Below the pieces are notes generated by a model. It saw only the letters and a list, made by a program, of their open reading frames with translations, searched no databases and had not been told where the DNA came from. Below, one piece after another: positions 28,053 through 36,440 of a stretch of 64,000 nucleotides of DNA. The translations under genes were made by a program, and so were the position numbers. The stretch is from positions 1 through 64,000 of the forward strand of contig DVDT01000055.1 in NCBI GenBank assembly GCA_015296085.1, read 5' to 3'. Every line of letters begins with the position of its first letter. Position 1 is the stretch's first letter. This DNA comes from Trichormus sp. M33_DOE_039 (GTDB taxonomy: Bacteria; Cyanobacteriota; Cyanobacteriia; Cyanobacteriales; Nostocaceae).

Positions 28053-28622
28053 TTATGTACTTATAGCAGAGTTAGCCATTTTAATTAGAGATTCTCGTTT
28101 CCCAGCTTTCAGCCCTAGAGTATACTGCACACCCTTTTGTCGCCAAGTTAGGGTAGCATCTGAGCAGTTAGCACCACAACGAAAATCTCTAAAATAACCA
28201 GTTATCCCCTTGGCCAAAGTAACAGGTTTACCAGTGAGGCGTGGTGTTTTGTGGGTGACGGCTTCAGCTGTAACTACACCTAAACGACAAGCTGTTCCAC
28301 CAGTGCAGTTAGGAGTAAAACCTAAGAGAATTTCGTATTTTTTGGTTGTAGCAGTTTCTATAATGGCGTAAATTGGGTTTGTACCGTCTTCTTCAGGAAT
28401 ATATTTGGGTAATAAGATTTTAATTTGGCTTTTTTGTTTTAATTTGGGCAGAATAGATTTAAAAACAGGGTGTGGCTGAGAATTAGCGGTTTTAAGTGGC
28501 TGTTGCGCTAATATTTGGCTCTGATGGTTTGTATTAGCTATAGCTGACTGATGGATGCTGCTAGCACTCAGCAATAAGATGGCCGCACAGACATGACTGA
28601 TATTTTTCAAGCGTAAAATCAT
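28053..28622 (-). CDS. Exported hypothetical protein
   Basis: A protein of about 189 residues with a signal peptide (MILRLKNISHVCAAILLLSASSIHQSAIA, cleavage near ANT). The mature part has a beta-rich domain with four Cys (FTPNCTGGTACRLG and FRCGANCSDATLTW), probably two disulfides. I do not recognise a family. The start is set at ATG 28620-28622; a TTG three codons upstream is the other choice. Its 3' end meets the CACCCCTA array. No operon partner. Confidence 0.7.
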   Translation of the reverse strand: MILRLKNISHVCAAILLLSASSIHQSAIANTNHQSQILAQQPLKTANSQPHPVFKSILPKLKQKSQIKILLPKYIPEEDGTNPIYAIIETATTKKYEILLGFTPNCTGGTACRLGVVTAEAVTHKTPRLTGKPVTLAKGITGYFRDFRCGANCSDATLTWRQKGVQYTLGLKAGKRESLIKMANSAIST

Positions 28623-28776
28623 TGTGTCCAAACCTATTTTTTGGAAAATACTTAACTTGTATTTCCCATTTTTTGGCTGAAATTACGGATGAGTTAAAAA
28701 AATTATCTCCAACTAACTAGAGATAATCGCTTCTCAATTATCCAATCTGAGTAGCGAGGTTGTTAACGATTAAGAG

Positions 28777-30396
28777 TTAAAAATTTAAAATATCGATTGA
28801 TGCCATAATTTCTAACTCCAGGATTCTGTCTTTTGCATCTTTGAGTCCTGCTAAATTTCCTTCTTGATGATAGATGTTTGCTGCTTTTTGAAAGTCCATG
28901 ATTGCTGCTTGCAGATTTTTCATGCCAGCATAGATATTGCCGCGATTGTAATACGCATCAGCATAATTAGGATTAATTTGAATTGCCTGGGTATAATCTG
29001 CGATCGCGCCTTCTTCGTCACCTAAATCACAATGCACATTCCCCCGATTATAATACACATCAGCAAGATGAGGATTAATCTGTAGTGCTTGGGTATAATC
29101 TGCAATCGCGCCTTGGTAATCGCCAATATCCGCACGCACGTTACCACGATTTTTATAAGCATTGGCATCGTGGGAGTTGATGGGAACTGCTTGGTTAAAT
29201 CCTGACTGATTCTTGGTAATGTAACGAGCAATATCGGGATTTTTATATATATCTGCATACTGCGGATTAATTTTAATTGCCTGAGTATAATCTTCAATCG
29301 CTCCTTGATTATCGCCTAAGCAAGAACGTGCTTCGGCACGGTTTTTATAAGTAATAGCAATATGAGGATTGATGAGAATTGACTGGGTGTAATCATTAAT
29401 TGCTGCTTCATAAGCTCCCATTTGTGATAGAGCTAGTCCCCGTTTATGGTAAGCTTTGGCATCAGTGGTATTGAAACTTATAACTTGAGAATAGTCTGCG
29501 ATCGCTTTTTCGTAATCGCCTATTTGATAATACGCTGAACCGCGTTGATAATACAATTCTGGGTTTTGTAAATTTAGCTTTAAGGCTTGGTTATAATGGC
29601 TGATAGATGCTGAATACTCTCCTTTCAATAGACATTCATCACCCAGTTTTTTATGATCTATATCGAAATCTTGGGAACTAGATAGTGTGGCAGTTCTAGA
29701 AACAGATTGTTTGACAATTTTCTGATGTGTTGATTCTGACTGATTATGATGTTTATATAGAATATATGGCTGACTAATTACATGATGCTTATTTTTATTT
29801 TGTAAAAATTCCAAATAGGAATATAAACCACCAGCGTACAATAATTGCTCAATGCCAAAAGATATACTGCCAGTTTTCAGTTTAATCATTTGTGTAGGGA
29901 GAAATCCGGCTAAGAACAAATGGTATTCGGATTGTGCTTCGTGTACGGGTTCTTGAATTAAAATGCAAACTACCACTGCATTTTTTTCCACTTCTTCAGA
30001 ACTAATTGACCATCTCACTTTATCAATACTACCGTGACGGGATTTTACTTCAACACCAATAGATGGGTCAGATGTGAGGGTAAAATCTATCTTGCCATCA
30101 CCACCAAATCGCTTTTCATAGTCTACTTCTGTAATCAGATCAGCCAAACGTTCTTTAACAACTTCCTCACCTAATTTCCCTTTCAAGTAGCTAATAAAAA
30201 CATCCCGGACTGGCGAAACGCGTTTATATTTTTCTGCCATTTGCCAACAAAAATTCCGCAAGGCTTTGAGTCTATCGCCAGAGATGACTGTTAACTCACT
30301 GTATTGACCTTCTGTTTCGCAATGCAGTAAACAACCAGATGATAACCTTTTAATGAAATCAGACTGTAGCGATCGCAGTAGTGTAATCCAGTCCAT
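28777..30396 (-). CDS. PD-(D/E)XK nuclease-like domain fused to TPR repeats
   Basis: The 539-residue protein has an N-terminal domain (about 1-200) with the layout of a PD-(D/E)XK nuclease: GKLGEEVVKERL (Glu77/78), IDFTL (Asp104) and VEVKSRHG (Glu116, Lys118), so the three catalytic positions are present. A linker (200-245) leads to about eight TPR units (245-525; e.g. AYYNRGNIYAGMKNLQAAIMDF), one of them eroded (IYKNPDIARYITKNQSG). The fusion suggests a nuclease-fold protein guided by protein contacts. The role is unknown: defence, DNA repair or regulation. It lies alone. Confidence 0.7.
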   Translation of the reverse strand: MDWITLLRSLQSDFIKRLSSGCLLHCETEGQYSELTVISGDRLKALRNFCWQMAEKYKRVSPVRDVFISYLKGKLGEEVVKERLADLITEVDYEKRFGGDGKIDFTLTSDPSIGVEVKSRHGSIDKVRWSISSEEVEKNAVVVCILIQEPVHEAQSEYHLFLAGFLPTQMIKLKTGSISFGIEQLLYAGGLYSYLEFLQNKNKHHVISQPYILYKHHNQSESTHQKIVKQSVSRTATLSSSQDFDIDHKKLGDECLLKGEYSASISHYNQALKLNLQNPELYYQRGSAYYQIGDYEKAIADYSQVISFNTTDAKAYHKRGLALSQMGAYEAAINDYTQSILINPHIAITYKNRAEARSCLGDNQGAIEDYTQAIKINPQYADIYKNPDIARYITKNQSGFNQAVPINSHDANAYKNRGNVRADIGDYQGAIADYTQALQINPHLADVYYNRGNVHCDLGDEEGAIADYTQAIQINPNYADAYYNRGNIYAGMKNLQAAIMDFQKAANIYHQEGNLAGLKDAKDRILELEIMASIDILNF

Positions 30397-31046
30397 GTAA
30401 AGTTCTGCGAATTTTTTGCTAAAGTTATTTTAATAATATATTAAGTCAAAGTAAACCTAGTCCGAATTATTTCCTGTCTTCTGCAAAGGAACTTGGATTT
30501 TCAAGTCTTACAAGTTGCACCTATTTAACAAACAATAAAAATCTATAATTTTCTTAAAATTAACTCTTGTATTGGTAAAATCAAAATCAAAATGTGTGTC
30601 TTGATACAATAAATTCATAGTGGCTGTTATATGCTTTCAAAGCCCTTTACTTTTACCCTAATGGCGGACATACCGCTAAAATAGCACCAGAATGTCGGGA
30701 AATTTACTTCAAATCAGTACGATTGGATCTGAGTCAACAGCAACAATTGTGACATGAGGTCAGTGTTTTTCAACATTCTGGTGATTTACTTAGTTTATTA
30801 ATTTTTGATAACAATTAACTTGGATTTTACAAGTATTTTTTTTACTTGCTGCTGCGTCTGATTTCGGTATTGACTATATCTGCAATGTTCCTAGTTATCT
30901 ATATCGTGGCGATCGCCTCATCATCGCTGATAATTTCTACCTTACCTTTTTTTAATCACAGATAACTCAAAATATCATTAACCACATTAAAATCAATTTG
31001 CTGGGATACTCAGCATCATACTAAATTTATTGAATTTTGTTGCCCT
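30397..31046. other. 650-bp region upstream of miaE, possible gene remnants
   Basis: No intact gene. Two protein-like stretches on the plus strand, near 30650-30745 (YPNGGHTAKIAPECREIYFK) and 30840-30955 (ASDFGIDYICNVPSYLYRGD), lie in different frames and may be remains of a lost gene; I cannot name it. A GCGATCGC octamer lies at 30909. Confidence 0.35.
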
Positions 31047-31646
31047 GTGCTTACTTCCGTGTTAACAACTATCAATACCCTCAAGCAACCTACTAGTGAT
31101 GCTTGGGTAGAACAAGCGATCACTAATCTAGACATCATCTTGCTTGATCATTCCCACTGTGAACGCAAAGCTGCTGGTGTGGCGTTAAACTTTATGTTTC
31201 GTTACCCTTCTAATACTAAAATGGTGAGGGAATTAACTGCGATCGCCCGTGAAGAACTCGAACATTTTGAATTGGTAAATCAGTGGCTAGAAAAACGCAA
31301 TATACCCCTAGCACCCTTACCGCCACCTCCCTACGGTGCAGGATTAAAAGCGGCTGTCCGTCCGCAAGAACCAGAACGGTTTTTAGATTCCTTACTGGTA
31401 ACAGGTCTAATTGAAGCCCGTAGCCATGAACGCCTGGGGCTATTAGCGACACACTGTCCTGATTTAGAATTAGCTAAGTTTTATAAAAGTTTAATGGCCT
31501 CTGAAGCACGGCACTTTGGTACTTATTGGGTTTTAGCTGATACTTACTTTGACCGGGAAATTGTCAATCAACGTCTAGATGAATTATCAATAATTGAAAG
31601 CGAGTTGCTTGCCAATTTACATCCAGAACCTAGAATTCATAGTTAG
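31047..31646 (+). CDS. miaE: tRNA-(ms2io6A)-hydroxylase
   Basis: The 199-residue diiron enzyme hydroxylates the isopentenyl group of ms2i6A37 in tRNA. The ferritin-like iron ligands are visible in HCERKAAGVALNFMF, AREELEHFELV, IEARSHERLGLL and SEARHFGTYW. The PPPPYGAGLK segment is typical of MiaE. I keep the GTG at 31047-31049 as start; a GTG at 31062 is also possible, and neither has a clear Shine-Dalgarno. The VOC-fold gene follows 18 bp later on the same strand, so they are probably co-transcribed. Confidence 0.93.
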   Translation: MLTSVLTTINTLKQPTSDAWVEQAITNLDIILLDHSHCERKAAGVALNFMFRYPSNTKMVRELTAIAREELEHFELVNQWLEKRNIPLAPLPPPPYGAGLKAAVRPQEPERFLDSLLVTGLIEARSHERLGLLATHCPDLELAKFYKSLMASEARHFGTYWVLADTYFDREIVNQRLDELSIIESELLANLHPEPRIHS

Positions 31647-31664
31647 TCAAATCACACGTTATTT

Positions 31665-32072
31665 ATGTTTCTACAATTAACACATATTAGGTTGCTTGTC
31701 TCCAATTACAAAGACTGTTTTCTCTTTTACCGGGACGTGTTGGGATTTGTTATAGATTGGGGTGATGAAAATAGCGGTTACGCAGAGTTACATACAGGAG
31801 ACCATATTAAACTGGCTTTATTTAGAAAAGAGTTAATGGCGGAAGCTGTTCCTAGTGCTTATCAACCATCAGCGATGGAATGTCAAAACAAAATGGCTTT
31901 GGTGTTCGCCGTAGATAATGTAGATGAGTTGTATTATCATCTCAAAGAGAATAACGCCGTCATCGTGACCCAACCAATGGATCGTCCAGAATGGGGATTA
32001 AGAACAGCCCATTTTCGTGATCCTGATGGCAATTTAATTGAAATTTTTAGCAATATGAGTAGTTTAAATTAG
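31665..32072 (+). CDS. VOC-family (glyoxalase/bleomycin resistance-like) protein
   Basis: The 135-residue protein has the paired beta-alpha-beta-beta-beta modules of the vicinal-oxygen-chelate fold: THIRLLVSNYKDCFLFYRDVLGF (N-terminal metal His and the FYRDVLGF signature) and, at the end, WGLRTAHFRDPDGNLIEIF with the RDPDGNLIEI signature including the Glu ligand. The substrate or chelated metal is not evident; candidates are glyoxalase-type enzymes or antibiotic-binding proteins. It starts 18 bp after miaE, with which it likely shares a transcript. Confidence 0.88.
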   Translation: MFLQLTHIRLLVSNYKDCFLFYRDVLGFVIDWGDENSGYAELHTGDHIKLALFRKELMAEAVPSAYQPSAMECQNKMALVFAVDNVDELYYHLKENNAVIVTQPMDRPEWGLRTAHFRDPDGNLIEIFSNMSSLN

Positions 32073-32151
32073 GATACTGCTGTTTGCTATATGACAAATC
32101 GAGGGTGAAAATCTCACAATCAAGGTATCAAAAGAAGTCCGCACAGAAAGG

Positions 32152-32182
32152 AGTTTGATCGGTAGAAACTGTCGATCAAACT
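32152..32182. terminator. Hairpin after the VOC gene
   Basis: AGTTTGATCG (32152-32161) and CGATCAAACT (32173-32182) form a perfect 10-bp stem with an 11-nt loop, 80 bp past the VOC stop. No strong T-run follows on either strand, so this is a possible terminator only. Confidence 0.4.
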
Positions 32183-32300
32183 TCATCAAGGTAGTAGAGA
32201 ATTCGCTATGACTTTTCCTCATGGCCTTTTATTGGTCAGCTGATCTGAAGGTGTGGATAATTTATACTTTGTTAACGCATCGCAGCGTAAGGCGATCGCA

Positions 32301-32933
32301 TTACTCCTCAACGGATTTTGACTTTGACCAAGAATTGAGAATTGTCGTCACCATAGAACATCCCAAACCAACAGTTAAAATCCCTGATATGGCAGATCCC
32401 CAAAAACCTGGTGCAACAATATGGGTACTAGACTTAAAATGAAACAGGCCAAATGCACCTCCTAGTAAGTTTAATGCACCTAGGAAAAGCCCAAATTGAG
32501 AGCGGCTTTGCCGACCAGCAACCAACAAACCCCACCCTAGGCAAAAATAACTAATTCTTGGATTGAAAACCGTGAATGGTATAACTGGAAGAACAGCAAA
32601 GTAATGACCAGAAAATGCCAATTTTATTCCAGAGAAAATGGTAAAGCCAGCAACAATCAGACCGTAGCATTTACATAATCCGGGAAGTAAAGATAATACT
32701 AATACTATTAGTACATAATAAATTGGTATCTGGAAAAACCAAATTGCATAGATAAATAGAATTAATGGGACAAGAACAATAATTAATAATATTGCCCATC
32801 CCAGAAGATTGTTGAGGTTATATTTACTAGTTGTGGTAAAAGTCTCTGTTATTCTTTTGTTTAATTCTGCCTCAGCCACCTTGGCTTTTTTGTAGCGTTC
32901 AGAATTGTTGTCGTACTTGGTAGTTTTTTTCAT
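32301..32933 (-). CDS. Multi-pass membrane protein, unknown
   Basis: A protein of about 210 residues: a charged N-terminus (MKKTTKYDNNSERYKKAKVAEAELNKRI), then four or five hydrophobic helices (about 45-205). No family is recognised. The start is placed at ATG 32931-32933 because AAGGAA lies about 10 nt upstream inside a longer frame that would begin at a GTG eight codons earlier. The last part (TILNSWSKSKSVEE) is polar. It converges with the miaE/VOC pair and has no operon partner. Confidence 0.65.
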   Translation of the reverse strand: MKKTTKYDNNSERYKKAKVAEAELNKRITETFTTTSKYNLNNLLGWAILLIIVLVPLILFIYAIWFFQIPIYYVLIVLVLSLLPGLCKCYGLIVAGFTIFSGIKLAFSGHYFAVLPVIPFTVFNPRISYFCLGWGLLVAGRQSRSQFGLFLGALNLLGGAFGLFHFKSSTHIVAPGFWGSAISGILTVGLGCSMVTTILNSWSKSKSVEE

Positions 32934-33556
32934 GGTAGGTAGTTCCTTGTATACCACACCTGCTTAATTCGAGCCGTATTACCTACTGGGCTTGTTCTGT
33001 ATACTCAGAAAATGTTTTGTGTTTTGGCCGCATTTTTAAGTTCCCGATCACTTTTTTGTCGCTATGATTCCTCTAGCCCCACAATTTCTCTCCTTTTCAA
33101 GAAGTATATTGTTCTAGATTTGATATTGGATACTTGCAGGCAATGTCACAATTACACCTGTATGGCTTGATTTTCTGAATAAATACTGTTTACGCTGAAA
33201 CTTAAGTTATTAAACTCAGGGATTTTACAGTTAATATACCTGACTATACAGTAAATTTGCGAGAAAATACCCAACTAATAGACTTTTGGGGAAGAAAAAC
33301 TCATGGACGTGTGACATCCGCATAGTGTGGAAATAACTGAAACACAAAAATGAAGTTACGGAATCAGGATTTGATTCCGATCGCATTTATCTCCAACTCC
33401 AACCAAAACCTTGGCTTGCTGACTATTAAGCATAGGCAAAATTCATGCTACGAAAGCTTTACCTAAGTTAAAATCAGCTAGAGAAGCTATACGCTGGGTA
33501 AAATGCGGGAATAAATCCAGAAGACTTTTCTGTACACACCTGACCCACAAACAGTA
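32934..33556. other. 623-bp intergenic region, possible eroded gene end
   Basis: No ORF of normal size. Near 33440-33530 a plus-strand frame reads IHATKALPKLKSAREAIRWV, which looks like a coding remnant; I cannot assign it. Nothing else is recognisable except the upstream region of the GNAT gene. Confidence 0.35.
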
Positions 33557-34042
33557 ATGCACAGCTACTACAAGGACTTCTTAATTCGTAACTGGCAAAA
33601 AAGCGATCGCACTAAAGCCGCCGCTGTCATTAGTTACGTATTATCAGAATACGGTTTGGGTTGGGAACCCAAAGGTGCTGACCGCGATGTGCTGGAAGTA
33701 GAAGAATGTTACTTAGGCACAGGTGGTGAGTTTTGGGTAATTGAACACCAAAGCCAAATAGTCGGTACGGGGGCATACTATCCCACCCATCGAGGAGAAA
33801 ATGCCATTGAAATCAGGAAAATGTATCTTTTGCCGAGTGTTAGGGGATTAGGGTTAGGGAAATATTTGTTACAACAGTTAGAAGCAGCGATCGCTGACCG
33901 TGGTTTTGACCAAATTTGGATAGAAACCGCCAGTGTGCTAGTAGAAGCAGTCAAGTTATATGAACACAACGGCTATCAGTCAGCTACAGGCGTAGAAACC
34001 TCACGCTGCGATCGCGTTTATGTGAAATACCTACAGAGGTGA
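33557..34042 (+). CDS. GNAT-family N-acetyltransferase
   Basis: The 161-residue enzyme transfers an acetyl group from acetyl-CoA to an amine. The GNAT core shows IVGTGAYYPTHRGENAIEIRKMYLLPSVRGLGLGKYLLQQLE, containing motif A (RxxGLGxxLL) that binds the pyrophosphate of CoA, and motif B WIETASVLVEAVKLYEHNGYQ. The acceptor is not predictable. The start is ATG at 33557. It reads towards the CACCCCTA arrays and the comF-like gene, which may be co-transcribed through them. Confidence 0.88.
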   Translation: MHSYYKDFLIRNWQKSDRTKAAAVISYVLSEYGLGWEPKGADRDVLEVEECYLGTGGEFWVIEHQSQIVGTGAYYPTHRGENAIEIRKMYLLPSVRGLGLGKYLLQQLEAAIADRGFDQIWIETASVLVEAVKLYEHNGYQSATGVETSRCDRVYVKYLQR

Positions 34043-34069
34043 TGGGTGACGGTGAAGAGAGGGAATTAA

Positions 34070-34332
34070 GGGTGTAGGGGTGTGGGGGTGTAAGGGTGTA
34101 GGGGTTTTAAAATATACCCGTATATCTGTATACCCCTATACCCCCATACTGACAGGTGTAGGTTTTTAATAGAGCAGTGAGTGATGACTATCAAACCAAC
34201 GACAGAATCATATTTTCATCCACACCTACACCCCTACACCCCTACACCCCTATACCCCTATACCCCTACACCCCTATACCCTTACACCCTTACACCCCTA
34301 CACCTGTGAGATACCCCCATACCCCTACACCT
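34070..34332. repeat. Inverted arrays of CACCCCTA-type octamers upstream of comF
   Basis: At 34070-34105 the plus strand is G-rich (GTGTAGGG/GGTGTAAG units). At 34220-34332 it is C-rich, with about a dozen CACCCCTA / TACCCCTA units. The arrays are complementary and could pair into a long stem around 34106-34219. The C-rich arm is open in one frame, giving a Pro/Thr repeat ORF that I regard as accidental. This makes up most of the 316-bp gap before comF. Confidence 0.85.
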
Positions 34333-34358
34333 CTATCCATAAATGAGGCTCTCAAATA

Positions 34359-35030
34359 ATGCTCAAAGGGTTTTTGGACTTATTTTTGCAATCTCACTGT
34401 CCTTTGTGTCAGCGTTCTACGTCTGGCGTGATTTGCGAAAACTGCGCCAGACAATTGCAAAAATGTCATCACCCACAGCCTCAAGCTTTATGGAAACCGC
34501 CAATACCTGTATTTAGTTGGGGGGTATATGGTGGTTTGATCAAACGAGCGATCGCTGTGATGAAGTACGACAATCAGCCCCAAATTGCGCGTCCTCTGGG
34601 ACAATGGCTAGGGGAAGCGTGGTTATTACATTCCCTTCATCGAGAGCAACAAATTGTAGTTATCCCAATTCCTATGCACGCCACCAAACACAAACAACGG
34701 GGTTACAATCAAGCGGCGTTGATTGCCCAAAGTTTTTGTCAAACAACAGGATTAAAATTAAAGCTAAATGGTCTGACAAGAGTGCGCGAGACTCAAGCGC
34801 AGTTTAGTTTATCGGGATCTGAACGAGAAAAAAACTTGGCTGAAGCTTTTGCCATTGGGTCAGATTTCCTCAAAAGCCATAAAAATGCGTCAGTATTGTT
34901 AGTAGATGACATTTACACTACTGGTGCAACTGCAAAGTCTGCTGTACAAACACTGCGTCAATCAGGAATTGCCGTCTTAGGATTAGCCACAGTCGCTATT
35001 CCTAGCAAAGACAAAAGCATCAAAAATTAA
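34359..35030 (+). CDS. comF: ComF-family phosphoribosyltransferase-like protein
   Basis: The 223-residue protein has an N-terminal zinc-finger (CPLCQRSTSGVICENCARQL) and a C-terminal phosphoribosyltransferase domain with the PRPP motif SVLLVDDIYTTGATAKSA. HKQRGYNQAALIAQ is typical of ComF/GntX proteins. In transformable bacteria ComF helps natural DNA uptake; the enzymatic reaction is unknown. The symbol is by family. The ATG at 34359 follows AATA; no strong Shine-Dalgarno is seen. The PPC-domain gene follows after 69 bp. Confidence 0.9.
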   Translation: MLKGFLDLFLQSHCPLCQRSTSGVICENCARQLQKCHHPQPQALWKPPIPVFSWGVYGGLIKRAIAVMKYDNQPQIARPLGQWLGEAWLLHSLHREQQIVVIPIPMHATKHKQRGYNQAALIAQSFCQTTGLKLKLNGLTRVRETQAQFSLSGSEREKNLAEAFAIGSDFLKSHKNASVLLVDDIYTTGATAKSAVQTLRQSGIAVLGLATVAIPSKDKSIKN

Positions 35031-35099
35031 TGGTCAAGTTATCTCTGAAAAATCTATAATTAACCAAATTACCCTGTGATCTTGGGAACATCCCCTACT

Positions 35100-35561
35100 A
35101 TGCTCAGTAAATTTATTATTAAAAATTTCAGTAGAATCATCATATTTCCTGCAACATTATTTGTAATTAGTATCACTACAACAGCAACTTTTGCTCAAAA
35201 CAGTAAGTTGTACAGTCCCATTATGTTGACTGACTTTAAAGAAATTAGCGATACGCTCTCAGAAAAAGATATTCCTACAGGTCAGGGTGGATTTGCTCGT
35301 GATTATGCAGTGAAGTTGACTAAGGGTGATAACTTAGCAGTTGATTTAAGTTCTGAGAGTTTTGATAGCATCATCACACTGTTAGCACCCGATGGTTCGA
35401 CATTAGCTGAAAATGATGATGGCCCTGATGGGACTAGCAATTCTTTACTTTTTACCCGTATCAATGAAACAGGGACTTTTATTATTCGTGTCCGTTCTTT
35501 CGGAGAAACTGGAGTCGGGCCTTTTAAATTAAAAGTCACGAAATTACAACCAATGAAGTAG
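35100..35561 (+). CDS. Exported PPC-domain protein
   Basis: A protein of about 153 residues with a signal peptide (MLSKFIIKNFSRIIIFPATLFVISITTTATFAQ). The mature part is one pre-peptidase C-terminal (PPC) domain: FARDYAVKLTKGDNLAVDLSSESFDSIITLLAPDGSTLAENDDG and GTFIIRVRSF are its typical strands. Such domains often sit at the end of secreted proteases; here it stands alone with no catalytic domain. I choose ATG 35100-35102; a GTG eight codons upstream is possible. It ends 13 bp before the convergent cobS stop. Confidence 0.8.
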   Translation: MLSKFIIKNFSRIIIFPATLFVISITTTATFAQNSKLYSPIMLTDFKEISDTLSEKDIPTGQGGFARDYAVKLTKGDNLAVDLSSESFDSIITLLAPDGSTLAENDDGPDGTSNSLLFTRINETGTFIIRVRSFGETGVGPFKLKVTKLQPMK

Positions 35562-35573
35562 AGGTTTGACTGG

Positions 35574-36347
35574 TTACAGAGTGGTGATGACACAAAGAAA
35601 TAAAGCTTCAGTCCACTCTACGACTGCGCCGTAGGTATCACCTGTGTGTCCGCCTAATTTGTGGTTGAACCAAGCACCTGTACAAATAGCGATCGCACTT
35701 CCAGTCAGCACCATTGCTAGTGCTAAAACTAATCTACGTCCATCTAGCAACCAAACTAAGCTACTAACAGCCAACATTAACAACAGTCCTGGTAGTAAAT
35801 CTCGGTAAGAACGGATGGCTTGTTTGTGTAATGCTCCTTTACCTGTGGGTTTTAAGTAAGGATAACAGGAAATTGCTAGCTGTTGTCCCCAACGTCCCCA
35901 GCCACATGCGGCCATCAATACTAGCCACCGATTGTCTGTGATATCTGACAATGCGGTGGTTTTTAATAAAATAATAGCGATCGCCGTCATTGCACCGAAT
36001 GCACCTGTAGCGCTATCCGCCATCACTTCCAGTCTGCGTTCTGGATTACCCACAGCCAAGCCATCAGCCGTATCCATCGCCCCATCTAAATGCAGTCCAC
36101 CAGTGATACCCATCCAAAAAACAACAATCAAAGCACTACGAGTCAGTACGGATGCACCCAAATAATTCATTCCCACATCCAAACAGCCCAAAATTCCGCC
36201 AATCAGCAAGCCGACAAATGGTACAAACCGCGATACATCATGAAACTCTAAACCTTTAATGTAGGGCAAAGGAATAGTTGTATAAAATACAATGCTTGCT
36301 AATAAATTTAAGAGTATTTTTTTCCACCATTGGAATAGATCAAACAT
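35574..36347 (-). CDS. cobS: Adenosylcobinamide-GDP ribazoletransferase
   Basis: The 257-residue integral membrane enzyme joins adenosylcobinamide-GDP and alpha-ribazole in the last steps of cobalamin synthesis (CobS/CobV). The conserved [14 protein letters not shown] near the N-terminus and [36 protein letters not shown] with the metal-binding aspartates are clear. Several hydrophobic helices follow, and [18 protein letters not shown] closes the C-terminus. No cobalamin riboswitch is visible in the 93 bp upstream. The PPC-domain gene converges on it. No other cob genes are in the window. Confidence 0.94.
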   Translation of the reverse strand: MFDLFQWWKKILLNLLASIVFYTTIPLPYIKGLEFHDVSRFVPFVGLLIGGILGCLDVGMNYLGASVLTRSALIVVFWMGITGGLHLDGAMDTADGLAVGNPERRLEVMADSATGAFGAMTAIAIILLKTTALSDITDNRWLVLMAACGWGRWGQQLAISCYPYLKPTGKGALHKQAIRSYRDLLPGLLLMLAVSSLVWLLDGRRLVLALAMVLTGSAIAICTGAWFNHKLGGHTGDTYGAVVEWTEALFLCVITTL

Positions 36348-36440
36348 ATTGATAATTCAATACAGTTCATTTAAAGTTTATCTGTGTAGATAATTGATAT
36401 TATCAGACTCTATTCATCGCATTTCTAATAAGTAATAAAC

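Noticed and set aside
27876-28088. 70-residue plus-strand ORF over the CACCCCTA array
   Set aside because: Low-complexity translation of the repeat that overlaps the 3' end of the opposite exported-protein gene.
34199-34335. Possible CRISPR array because of regular short repeats
   Set aside because: The units are 7-8 bp without spacers, and no cas genes are near. They are STRR repeats.
34177-34359. Plus-strand ORF of Pro/Thr/Tyr repeats upstream of comF
   Set aside because: It is only the translation of the CACCCCTA array; its content is fully set by the repeat and no ribosome-binding site is seen.
36348-36440. Looked for a cobalamin riboswitch upstream of cobS
   Set aside because: The 93 bp are AT-rich and show no B12-box (GCCACTG) or related fold.
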